Source: Bathymodiolus thermophilus thioautotrophic gill symbiont (GTDB lineage: Bacteria > Pseudomonadota > Gammaproteobacteria > PS1 > Pseudothioglobaceae). Taken from it: a stretch of DNA of 64,000 nucleotides. A program made the position numbers and the translations under genes. The notes beneath the pieces are model-generated. The model was not told the DNA's origin and did not search any database. It was given only the letters and a program-made list of their open reading frames with translations. Shown here piece after piece: positions 1 to 8,223 of this stretch; position 1 is the first letter of the stretch; each line of letters begins with the position of its first letter. Location: assembly GCF_003711265.1 (NCBI RefSeq), contig NZ_CP024634.1:1116001-1180000 (forward strand). The letters are read 5' to 3'.

Positions 1-1770
1 ATTATCTAACTGACAAGAGCCATTAGGGTAACTATAATGAAACTGATAATCTCTAAAATTAGGGGCACTCAAGATATTAAAGATATTTGATATTCCAAGA
101 AATATACTAACTTTGGAAAATATTCCACCAGTCATATCTGCAGTTAAAGATTTAGCATATGAATTACCTGATATTTCCTTAATAGATCCACTAAGTATTT
201 TTACACGCACATCGTTTTCCAAGTGTAACCTGTCTGATTCAAAATCAAAACCTTGCTCGTAACCGAGAGATGAAAATTCATCTTTAAATTCATTAAGACT
301 TAACCTTTCTACTCTATTGGATTCTAGGCTCCCAGCTGTCAATAAAGAGATAGTACTCAATTCGCTATTAAACAAATGTACAAACGCCGCACTCCTCGCC
401 CCATTCGAAAACTTACCCCCACCCAACTCTGCGGTAATCCCACCTGCAGTAGCAGCAATAGCTGTTCGTCCCGCAATATCTGACCAATCTCCGCCTTCAC
501 CCATACTTGAGCCCGCTACTGAACCTATAAAACCACCAACAAACCCATCTTGAAAGTTTCCACCTGATATTTGGCTAATTGCCCCTTGAGCTAACCCATG
601 AGCTATTGCCTTATTAATCGCACCTTCTACTATCGGTGCACCATCTACACCCCCATGTCCAATATACCCTGCAGCACTGGCTGAGGCAAACGAAACTGCT
701 GCTGCTCTAAATATGTCACCGTCATTACCACCTGAGAGGTATGCCATTCTAGCAGAGAAAGCGGCGGCTCCTGCTGGCCCTCCAAACGCGCTTGCAGCTA
801 TCATGCCAATGGCTCTAAGGGTGGAGTTCTTCATCATGGCCTTTTCAATAGATCTTTGTATTGCGTATCCTATGGGCGAAAACCTCTTAGAGATTTTGTC
901 TGATAGTTCAAACATTTTTCGAAGAAAAAAACCACTAGGATCGGTGTACTTCAAAGGATTGTTCAAAACATAAGAATAACGATTATAACTTTGCGTATTA
1001 TAAGGCGCTTGAATATTCGGATCGGCACTCAAAAATCGCCCAATACTCGAATTATACACCCGTCCATTCATATGAATAAAGCCCATTTCATCAATGTGTT
1101 CGTGGCCAGTGAAGCCTCTGTTGGTTAGGGTTGGGATGATGGGGAGTAGTGGGTCGCTGGCACGCCAGTCGCCTTGGCGTCTTTGTCCGAAGGCAGTGTA
1201 TGCCATGCGTTCGACGATGTTGCCTTGGCCGTCGGCGTAGATGAAGTGCTTGTGTTCGGCATTGGTGTTTTGTTTGATTTGTTCGTAGAGTTTGCTGATG
1301 TAGGTGGTGGTAATGGTGGTGGTGCTGTTGGCTTTGGTTTGGGTTTTTTGGTATCGGTTTCTGTTGGGGGCGTAGGCGAAGGTGGTGGTGTCGTTGCTGT
1401 TGCTGTTGGTGAAGCGTTTGGGTTTGTTGAAGGAGGTCCATTGGATGAGTTTGCGGTTGTTTTGGGTCATGTTGCCGTTGGCGTCGTAGAGGTAATTGTC
1501 TGATGGGTTTGGGGTGATGTTGGCGTTGCTGCCGGTTACTGTTGCTGTTAGGGTGTAGGTGCCTGTGTTGTTGCTGTAAGCGCCTGCTGAGATGTAGTAA
1601 GTGTTGCTTGTGTTGGTAGTGAAGGTGACTTTTGGGTTGTGCTCAATGCCACTATCGTCGTTGGTTGCGTTTGAGATTAGGGTGTCAATGTTACCATTGG
1701 TGCCTTTGAGGTAGGTGCTTGACATATGAGTCTTTTGAATGTTACGGCGTATATTAACTTGGGTTTGCAT
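1..1770 (-). CDS. Headless Rhs/YD-repeat toxin cassette, partial (runs off left edge)
   Basis: I read this frame open for all 590 codons from an ATG at 1770 to base 1, with no stop in the window. The head (about residues 15-75) resembles a bacterial pre-peptidase C-terminal (PPC) beta domain. YD repeats follow (YDANGNMTQ), then the RHS-associated core (GFTGHEHIDEMGF, SIGRFLSADPN, YNRYSYVLNNPLKYTDPSG), a Gly/Ala-rich hydrophobic pre-toxin stretch, and the junction SAAFVHLFN. The roughly 130-residue tip after the junction is unlike the other tips here and is incomplete. Compared with the 3052-4962 copy it lacks 126 bp in frame, removing the YLHYDNLGS strand of the core. There is no signal peptide and no convincing ribosome-binding site, so it is more likely a silent tip reservoir than an independent secreted toxin. 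Confidence 0.8.
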   Translation of the reverse strand, partial: MQTQVNIRRNIQKTHMSSTYLKGTNGNIDTLISNATNDDSGIEHNPKVTFTTNTSNTYYISAGAYSNNTGTYTLTATVTGSNANITPNPSDNYLYDANGNMTQNNRKLIQWTSFNKPKRFTNSNSNDTTTFAYAPNRNRYQKTQTKANSTTTITTTYISKLYEQIKQNTNAEHKHFIYADGQGNIVERMAYTAFGQRRQGDWRASDPLLPIIPTLTNRGFTGHEHIDEMGFIHMNGRVYNSSIGRFLSADPNIQAPYNTQSYNRYSYVLNNPLKYTDPSGFFLRKMFELSDKISKRFSPIGYAIQRSIEKAMMKNSTLRAIGMIAASAFGGPAGAAAFSARMAYLSGGNDGDIFRAAAVSFASASAAGYIGHGGVDGAPIVEGAINKAIAHGLAQGAISQISGGNFQDGFVGGFIGSVAGSSMGEGGDWSDIAGRTAIAATAGGITAELGGGKFSNGARSAAFVHLFNSELSTISLLTAGSLESNRVERLSLNEFKDEFSSLGYEQGFDFESDRLHLENDVRVKILSGSIKEISGNSYAKSLTADMTGGIFSKVSIFLGISNIFNILSAPNFRDYQFHYSYPNGSCQLDN

Positions 1771-1830
1771 GGAATAATATTCTACTCTATTGGATTTTTA
1801 AATGGTGGGGTTTTGAGTTTTACACTTGTT

Positions 1831-1991
1831 GAGACCTTTGTATAAATATGAATAATCATCAAAAATCCGCTTTTTATCAACTTGGCAATTTTTTAAACTT
1901 AGCCTTAACTCTACCAGGACAAGGTTTAATAAAACCACCAATTTGGCAAAAATTGAATTGTGCCAATCATCCGCATTTATGTAAAGGTCTC
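1831..1991. repeat. 161-bp foldback MITE-like element
   Basis: It opens with GAGACCTTTGTATAAATATG and closes with the inverted end ATTTATGTAAAGGTCTC, and its two halves are largely complementary. Full-length relatives lie at 16672, 37342 and 44615. It sits in the spacer upstream of the leftmost cassette. No transposase for it is in the window; the ends resemble IS5-group inverted repeats, which is a recollection and not a tested match. Confidence 0.85.
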
Positions 1992-2029
1992 TTATTGATG
2001 TAAATCCAAGATTTTTTTGTTTTTTACTG

Positions 2030-2172
2030 TACATATTTTTGCAAGCAAAAAAAATGTTTATGTTGGGTTTACAGAAAAATACATTACAATTGCGATTACT
2101 TCTTTGGGGTATATGTGGAATGTTGGCAAATACGCTTCTAACTTGTCTTGGCATTAGGGTAGCGCCCCTTAT
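2030..2172. repeat. Inter-cassette spacer repeat, copy 1
   Basis: This block, recognisable by TATTTTTGCAAGCAAAAAAA and the closing GGGTAGCGCCCC, recurs at about 5045-5243 and 7744-7933 between the toxin cassettes. In the other copies the GGG/CCC hairpin plus T-run forms a minus-strand terminator. Here the T-run is lost. The shared spacer suggests the cassettes arose by duplication of a larger unit or by homologous recombination. Confidence 0.7.
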
Positions 2173-2247
2173 TTCCGAGATTAGATGAGCCCAAGATTTT
2201 TAGCTTTTTTTTTGCTAAGCACTCCTTCTTTACTGTTACTTTGTCTA

Positions 2248-2502
2248 CTAGGGAGTTAGGCGTTCATTCTGTTGTTGTGTTTTGACAAGTTCTTCTTTGT
2301 ATCTTTTAACGGCTTTAACGGCTTTAGCGGCTTTCATGGCAATTCCTGTGTTAGCAAGAAAGATTTTCTTCCAATTTTGTAGGTTCTGAGGAAAGATGTT
2401 ATGCTTGCTGGCAATCTATACTAAGGTTTATTCGTTTTGCAATAGTTCAAGCACGAGTTTAGTCTTGAATGCAGAGGTGTATTTAGTTCATTTTTTACTC
2501 AT
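2248..2502 (-). pseudogene. Decayed IS3-type transposase OrfA
   Basis: Read on the minus strand from an ATG at 2502, the conceptual product has the IS3/IS911-type OrfA helix-turn-helix pattern: YTSAFKTKLVLELLQNE, then IASKHNI and PQNLQNWKK, then a charged coiled-coil tail. At least three in-frame stops interrupt it and no OrfB follows. It is a relic of an insertion in the spacer between two toxin cassettes and shows that transposons have passed through this locus. Confidence 0.6.
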
Positions 2503-2724
2503 TTTTTTTACTCTGATTTTTTTTGTTTAGTTTAACGGGTTTGAAATAAGGCAAATTAAATTGTTATTTGAAATTGTTGGGGCTTTATACTTTAAGTGAA
2601 AAAAGGGGGCACTGCCACTTTTTTAGGTCTACCAATTATTTTACTATTTCCTTAAAAAGGGTGGCATCCACTTATTTTCAGACATGCAATAACCTCAACT
2701 TGATTCAGAAACGGTTGAGCCCTT

Positions 2725-3049
<325 letters not shown>

Positions 3050-3051
3050 AT

Positions 3052-4962
3052 CTAATATACCGGTCTTCCGAAAATCATATTTCCCACAGGTACATCAAAA
3101 TCATATTGCCAATCTAGATTTCCTCTCCTAAATCCAATACCAGTTTTATATACAAAACTGCCATTGTTATTTACACCCCAGTCTGAAGCAAAACCATAAA
3201 TTGGCGTTGACCATGTCTTTCCTAAATCGTAAGAATATCTTGTCCTGCTAACGCCAAAGCCAAATATAGTTCCAGAATACTTGGAGGATAAAACTGAATT
3301 AGAATTATAAGGGTTTTGCATATTAATCTCTAATGTTGCAGGATTAAGATTGACAGTTAAAACCCCAATTTTCCCTTCAAACCCTGGAACAACAATAGAA
3401 TCAGGCGTTAAAGCCTTACTAATATTTCCACCCTCATGATTAAACAAATGCACAAACGCCGCACTCCTCGCCCCATTCGAAAACTTACCCCCGCCCAACT
3501 CTGCGGTAATCCCACCTGCAGTAGCAGCAATGGCTGTTCGTCCCGCAATATCTGACCAATCTCCGCCTTCACCCATACTTGAACCCGCTACTGAACCTAT
3601 AAAACCACCAACAAACCCATCTTGAAAGTTTCCACCTGATATTTGGCTAATTGCCCCTTGAGCTAACCCATGAGCTATTGCCTTATTAATCGCACCTTCT
3701 ACTATCGGTGCACCATCTACACCCCCATGTCCAATATACCCTGCAGCACTGGCTGAGGCAAACGAAACTGCTGCTGCTTTAAATATGTCACCGTCATTAC
3801 CACCTGAGAGGTATGCCATTCTAGCAGAGAAAGCGGCGGCTCCTGCTGGCCCTCCAAACGCGCTTGCAGCTATCATGCCAATGGCTCTAAGGGTGGAGTT
3901 CTTCATCATGGCCTTTTCAATAGATCTTTGTATTGCGTATCCTATGGGTGAAAACCTCTTAGAGATTTTGTCTGATAGCCCAAACATTTTCCGAAGAAAA
4001 AAACCACTAGGATCGGTATACTTCAAAGGGTTGTTCAAAACATAAGAATAGCGATTATAACTTTGCGTGTTATAAGGCACTTGAATATTCGGATCGGCAC
4101 TCAAAAATCGCCCAATACTCGGATCATACACCCGTCCATTCATATGAATAAAGCCCATTTCATCAATGTGCTCGTGTCCAGTGAAGCCTCTGTTGGTTAG
4201 GGTTGGGATGATAGGGAGTAGTGGGTCGCTGGCACGCCAGTCGCCTTGGCGTCTTTGTCCGAAGGCAGTGTATGCCATGCGTTCAACGATGTTGCCTTGG
4301 CCGTTGGTGATGGTGTCGATGGAGCCGATGGAGCCGAGGTTGTCGTAGTGAAGGTAGCGGGTTTTGTCGGGGATGGAGGGTGTGTTTGCTGTGGTGTTGG
4401 TTTTAATGTTGATGGCGATGAGTTGGCCGTCGGCATAGATGAAGTGTTTGTGTTCGGTGTGGGTGTTTTGTTTGATTTGTTCGTAGAGTTTGCCGATGTA
4501 GGTGGTGGTAATGGTGGAGTTGCTGTTGGCTTTGGTTTGGGTTTTTTGGTATCGGTTTCTGTTGGGGGCGTAGGCGAAGGCGGTGGTGTCGTTGCTGTTG
4601 GTGAAGCGTTTGGGTTTGTTGAAGGAGGTCCATTGGATGAGTTTTTTGTTGTTTTGGGTCATGTTGCCGTTGGCGTCGTAGAGGTAATTGTCTGATGGGT
4701 TTGGGGTGATGTTGGCGTTGCTGCCGGTTGCTGTTGCTGTTAGGGTGTAGGTGCCTGTGTTGTTGCTGTAAGCGCTTGCTGAGATGTAGTAAGTGTTGCT
4801 TGTGTTGGCAGTGAAGGTGACTTTTGAGTTGCTTCCAATGCCGCCATCATCGTTGGTTGTGTTTGAGATTAGGGTATCGGTGTTGCCATGGGTGCCTTTG
4901 AGGTAGGCGCTTGACATATGAGTCCTTTGAATGTTGCGGTGTATATTAACTTGGGTTTGCAT
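3052..4962 (-). CDS. Headless Rhs/YD-repeat toxin cassette with unrecognised tip
   Basis: 636 residues from an ATG at 4962. Order: short lead; PPC-like beta domain (about 20-80); YD segment with YDANGNMTQ (about 93-140); the core strand YLHYDNLGS; the RHS-associated core (about 255-320, with SIGRFLSADPN and TDPSG); a Gly/Ala-rich pre-toxin region to SAAFVHLFN (about 510); and a tip of roughly 127 residues. The tip is rich in Ser, Gly, Asn and aromatic residues and looks all-beta. I do not recognise it and see no catalytic motif. The neighbouring membrane-protein gene hints at a membrane or periplasmic target (inference). No signal peptide or strong ribosome-binding site is present, so expression may need recombination onto the full-length gene. 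Confidence 0.85.
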   Translation of the reverse strand: MQTQVNIHRNIQRTHMSSAYLKGTHGNTDTLISNTTNDDGGIGSNSKVTFTANTSNTYYISASAYSNNTGTYTLTATATGSNANITPNPSDNYLYDANGNMTQNNKKLIQWTSFNKPKRFTNSNDTTAFAYAPNRNRYQKTQTKANSNSTITTTYIGKLYEQIKQNTHTEHKHFIYADGQLIAINIKTNTTANTPSIPDKTRYLHYDNLGSIGSIDTITNGQGNIVERMAYTAFGQRRQGDWRASDPLLPIIPTLTNRGFTGHEHIDEMGFIHMNGRVYDPSIGRFLSADPNIQVPYNTQSYNRYSYVLNNPLKYTDPSGFFLRKMFGLSDKISKRFSPIGYAIQRSIEKAMMKNSTLRAIGMIAASAFGGPAGAAAFSARMAYLSGGNDGDIFKAAAVSFASASAAGYIGHGGVDGAPIVEGAINKAIAHGLAQGAISQISGGNFQDGFVGGFIGSVAGSSMGEGGDWSDIAGRTAIAATAGGITAELGGGKFSNGARSAAFVHLFNHEGGNISKALTPDSIVVPGFEGKIGVLTVNLNPATLEINMQNPYNSNSVLSSKYSGTIFGFGVSRTRYSYDLGKTWSTPIYGFASDWGVNNNGSFVYKTGIGFRRGNLDWQYDFDVPVGNMIFGRPVY

Positions 4963-5044
4963 GGGGTAACATTCTACCTTGTTGAATTTTTAAATGAAGG
5001 GGTTTTGAGTTTTATACTTATTGATGTAAATTCAAGATTTTTTT

Positions 5045-5243
5045 GTTTTTTATTGTGCATATTTTTGCAAGCAAAAAAAATGTTTATGTTGAGTTTACAG
5101 AAAAAAATTACAGTGCCCCGCAGAAAAATACATTACAATTGCGATTACCTCTTTGGGTTATGTGGTGTGGAATGCTGGCAAATACGCTTTTGGCTTGTCT
5201 TGGCATTTGAGTATTTTATTATAAAAAGGGGTAGCGCCCCCTT
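5045..5243. repeat. Inter-cassette spacer repeat, copy 2, with terminator
   Basis: Homologous to 2030-2172 and 7744-7933. It lies between the signal-peptide immunity candidate and the next cassette. On the minus strand its entry end (5223-5240) folds as GGGGCGCTACCCC followed by five T, a rho-independent terminator closing the toxin-immunity unit before the next cassette. Confidence 0.75.
5223..5240 (-). terminator. Rho-independent terminator after toxin-immunity pair
   Basis: Minus-strand hairpin GGGGCGCTACCCC followed by TTTTT, about 34 nt past the stop of the 5274-5822 gene. Confidence 0.65.
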
Positions 5244-5273
5244 TATTACTTTAATTATATTCAATTTTAATAT

Positions 5274-5822
5274 TTATTTTGGTCTAACCTTCATAGCGAA
5301 CAAATACTTCTCTTTATTATCGTAAGTAACAATGATAAACGATATGTAATCTAAGTTTTGAAAATAACCTTTATGTTTCATTGAAAGAGAAAAGCGAGGG
5401 CTTGATATATTTCTATATTTTAACCTTAGAAGTTCTTTGAGCTCATAAACTGCATAAGGGCTAAAAACATAAATACCATGCTCAATCCATAATGTTTTTT
5501 TGTATTTAGGTGTTATTGCTTTGCCAGTAGGTACAAAAATAACACTACCTGATGAATGCTTTTTTTCTTTAAATCCTACTCTAAAAAAATTATCTGCACT
5601 TTTATAAGCACAGAAATCATTTTTTTTAATATATGCCTGAGAAGATAAAAAGAAAAACTTTGTTATATTGTCAGCGAGCAACTTTCCTTTAAATTTTGTT
5701 TTTTCAGATTTTGTCCAAGGGACTGTATCATGACATACTAGACCTTTCATTGTCACCTGTTCTTCTGTATAAGCACTTAGACTAACAAACAAAAACAAAC
5801 AAAAAATAATATTGTATATCAT
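5274..5822 (-). CDS. Exported protein, candidate immunity to the zincin toxin
   Basis: The ATG at 5822 shares one base with the stop of the metallopeptidase cassette (TAATG), and a GGGAGGG sequence lies in the cassette's last codons; this beats a longer reading from 5840. The 182-residue product begins with a clear signal peptide (MIYNIIFCLFLFVSLSAYTEE), followed by a basic, aromatic-rich soluble domain with two cysteines. I do not recognise the family. Tight coupling to a toxin and export suggest an immunity protein neutralising a peptidase that arrives in the periplasm; that role is inferred. Confidence 0.65.
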   Translation of the reverse strand: MIYNIIFCLFLFVSLSAYTEEQVTMKGLVCHDTVPWTKSEKTKFKGKLLADNITKFFFLSSQAYIKKNDFCAYKSADNFFRVGFKEKKHSSGSVIFVPTGKAITPKYKKTLWIEHGIYVFSPYAVYELKELLRLKYRNISSPRFSLSMKHKGYFQNLDYISFIIVTYDNKEKYLFAMKVRPK

Positions 5823-7549
5823 TACCAGTGTCCCTCCCAAATCCCATCTACATTAAAATTCTGACCATTAGGATTAGGGTACCACTTTCTAAGCCTTTTT
5901 CCTATTGCTCGTCTAAATGGATTTTCATGGACTTGAACATTGCCAACAGGGCAACTTGAGCAACCCCCTTGACCTCGATAATCAACATACCCACCTCCAA
6001 AAATTGTGTGGCCCATTTCATGAGCAAGAGCAATAGGATTTCTGCCATTGTAATTTATTGACATCCTTCCAATGGATGCGCTAGGATCGTCACCATTGTC
6101 TGGGTATATTGTTAAAGTCCCCCTTTGAGACATTACTTTAGCACCCACTGGGGTTTGAGCATACATTAAAAGTTGGTCACGCACTTTCATAGAGGCGTTA
6201 GGATCTTCAGCCCCAGCATTGTATGCCTCTTCTCCATTACTATACATACCGTCAATTTCATCATCTCCCCCAGAAAACCTAACCTTCAACCTCTGTGCAG
6301 GTCTTATCGACTCACGAAACAAATGCACAAAAGCCGCACTAAGCGCCCCATTAGCAAATTTACCCCCACCTAACTCTGCTACAACCCCACCTGCTGCAGC
6401 GGCAATGGCTGTGCGTCCTGCCCATCCAGCACTACCTTGACCCATGTATCCACCTGCTATTGTACCTATAAGTCCGCCAATAAACCCGTCTTGAAAGTTT
6501 CCACCTGATATTAGACTGATTGCCCCTCCAGAAAGACCTCCGACCATTACTTGGCTAGCGCCACCACTTATTCCTGCAACATATTCTGAGGCATAAACCG
6601 AAGCAAGTGAGGCTAATCCCGCAGTTATTCCTGCTTTAATTACATCACCCTCACTGCCACCTGCGAGGTGTGTTAATCTGGCAGAGAGTGCAGCGACTGC
6701 TGCTGGCCCTCCAACTGCAAATGCGGCTACCATGCCAATAACTCTAAGGGTGCGGTTGCGTACCATAAGATTTTCAAGTTTACTTACAAAATCTCCTAAC
6801 AACATAAACCAAAATCCACTGGGATCGGTATATTTCAAAGGGTTGTTCAAAACATAAGAATAGCGATTATAACTTTGAGTGTTATAAGGGGCTTGAATAT
6901 TTGGATCAGCACTCAAAAATCGCCCAATACTCGGATCATACACCCGTCCATTCATATGAATAAATCCCATTTCATCAATGTGCTCGTGTCCAGTGAAGCC
7001 TCTGTTGGTTAGGGTTGGGATGATGGGGAGTAGTGGGTCGTTGGCACGCCAGTCGTCTTGGCGTCTTTGTCCGAAGGCGGTGTATGCCATGCGTTCGACG
7101 ATGTTGCCTTGGCCGTTGGTGATGGTGTCGATGGAGCCGAGGTTGTCGTAGTGGAGATAGCGGGTTTTGTCGGGGATGGAGGGTGTGTTTGCTGTGGTGT
7201 TGGTTTTAATGTTGATGGCGATGAGTTGGCCGTCGGCGTAGATGAAGTGTTTGTGTTCGGTGTGGGTGTTTTGTTTGATTTGTTCGTAGAGTTTGCCGAT
7301 GTAGGTGGTGGTAATGGTGGTGGTGCTGTTGGCTTTGGTTTGGGTTTTTTGGTATCGGCTTCTGTTGGGGGTGCAGGTGAAAGTGGTGGTATCGTTGCTG
7401 TAAGCGCCTGCTGAGATGTAGTAAGTGTTGCTTGTGTTGGCAGTGAAAGTGGCTTTTGAGTTGCGCCCAATGCTACTATCGTCGTTGGTTGTGTTTGAGG
7501 TCAGGGTGTTGGTATTATCATGGGTACCTCTGAGGTAGGTTCTTGACAT
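5822..7549 (-). CDS. Headless Rhs cassette with zincin-like metallopeptidase tip
   Basis: 575 residues. The PPC-like head is joined to the YD region by an in-frame deletion, so AYSN runs straight into the TTTFTCTPNRSRYQKT segment. The RHS core (YLHYDNLGS, SIGRFLSADPN, TDPSG), pre-toxin region and SAAFVHLFR junction follow. The tip of about 160 residues carries HEMGH (the HExxH zinc motif) and about 30 residues later VHENPFRRAIG, whose Glu could be the third ligand. This layout resembles polymorphic-toxin metallopeptidases such as the NleD-like M91 group. The ATG used by the 3052-4962 copy is present but closed at once by TAA here, so ATG 7549 is the first usable start. A signal-peptide protein is coupled downstream. 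Confidence 0.8.
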   Translation of the reverse strand: MSRTYLRGTHDNTNTLTSNTTNDDSSIGRNSKATFTANTSNTYYISAGAYSNDTTTFTCTPNRSRYQKTQTKANSTTTITTTYIGKLYEQIKQNTHTEHKHFIYADGQLIAINIKTNTTANTPSIPDKTRYLHYDNLGSIDTITNGQGNIVERMAYTAFGQRRQDDWRANDPLLPIIPTLTNRGFTGHEHIDEMGFIHMNGRVYDPSIGRFLSADPNIQAPYNTQSYNRYSYVLNNPLKYTDPSGFWFMLLGDFVSKLENLMVRNRTLRVIGMVAAFAVGGPAAVAALSARLTHLAGGSEGDVIKAGITAGLASLASVYASEYVAGISGGASQVMVGGLSGGAISLISGGNFQDGFIGGLIGTIAGGYMGQGSAGWAGRTAIAAAAGGVVAELGGGKFANGALSAAFVHLFRESIRPAQRLKVRFSGGDDEIDGMYSNGEEAYNAGAEDPNASMKVRDQLLMYAQTPVGAKVMSQRGTLTIYPDNGDDPSASIGRMSINYNGRNPIALAHEMGHTIFGGGYVDYRGQGGCSSCPVGNVQVHENPFRRAIGKRLRKWYPNPNGQNFNVDGIWEGHW

Positions 7550-7653
7550 ATGAGTTCTTTGAATGTTGCGGTGTATATTAACTTAGGTTTGCATGGGGTA
7601 ACATTCTACTCTATTGAATTTTTAAATGGAAGGGTTTTAAGGATTTACACAGT

Positions 7654-7749
7654 TTAATTTACGCTCTCGCCGTCAACTTTTAATGGGTATCCTCTAGCCT
7701 CATATCTAAATGGATCAAAGCCTGTAGTGCCACTTCTGCTTTCTATTGC
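7654..7749 (-). pseudogene. Orphan C-terminal remnant of a lost coding sequence
   Basis: Between the spacer repeat and the cassette head the minus strand has an open stretch ending at TAA (7656-7654). It encodes ESRSGTTGFDPFRYEARGYP followed by LKVDGESVN and has no start of its own; its upstream side is replaced by spacer repeat. It looks like the tail of a displaced toxin or immunity gene left by cassette turnover. Confidence 0.4.
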
Positions 7750-7933
7750 ACATATTTTTGCAAGCAAAAAAAATGTTTATGTTGAATTTACAAAAAAGAA
7801 ATTACAATACCTCGCAGAAAAATACATCGCAATTGTGATTATCTCTTTGGGTTATGTGTGGAATATTGGCAAATATGCTTCTAACTTGTCTTGGAATTTG
7901 GGTATTTTATCATAAAAAGGGTAACGCCCCTTT
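7744..7933. repeat. Inter-cassette spacer repeat, copy 3, with terminator
   Basis: Third copy of the shared spacer. Its entry end on the minus strand (about 7914-7930) forms a GGGGCGTTACCC hairpin followed by TTTTT, ending the transcript of the full-length toxin and its downstream partner. Confidence 0.75.
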
Positions 7934-7955
7934 GCCCCTATATTTTTACCTTACA

Positions 7956-8222
7956 TTATCTTTTTTCTACATTAAAGGAAAAGTTATTGATCATAAATCC
8001 ATCTTTAAAAACAATTTTATTATTTTCTTTATCAAAGAAATTCATTTCATTTAATTTAATTTCATTATGCAATTCCTCAAAATACATAATTAAAGTATTG
8101 ATATCTTTAACTAATGTAATATCTTGACTATCCTCTGGGTCAATAATCTTTACTGGAAGTAGTTTTTGAAATTTTTTTTCCGTTTTCAAATCTACTTTTT
8201 TAGTAGTTAAAAAGCCAAACAT
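7956..8222 (-). CDS. Small soluble protein, candidate immunity for the full-length Rhs toxin
   Basis: ATG at 8222 lies 1 nt after the toxin stop and is preceded by AGGAGG inside the toxin's final codons; this site decides the start over a longer reading from 8240. The 88-residue product is charged, has no signal peptide or membrane segment, and I do not recognise it. Position and coupling make it the likely cognate immunity protein, which would place the toxin's target in the cytoplasm (inference). A terminator follows in the spacer repeat. Confidence 0.65.
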   Translation of the reverse strand: MFGFLTTKKVDLKTEKKFQKLLPVKIIDPEDSQDITLVKDINTLIMYFEELHNEIKLNEMNFFDKENNKIVFKDGFMINNFSFNVEKR

Positions 8223-8223
8223 A

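Noticed and set aside
1174..1503. Plus-strand open frames over the YD-repeat region (also 4246-4695, 7058-7414, 9511-9789)
   Set aside because: Gly/Val-rich shadows of the minus-strand Rhs genes; the same shadow recurs in every copy because the coding strand is conserved.
1798..2154. 118-residue minus-strand frame upstream of the left cassette
   Set aside because: It translates the foldback element and the spacer repeat; fragments of the same frame appear wherever these repeats occur.
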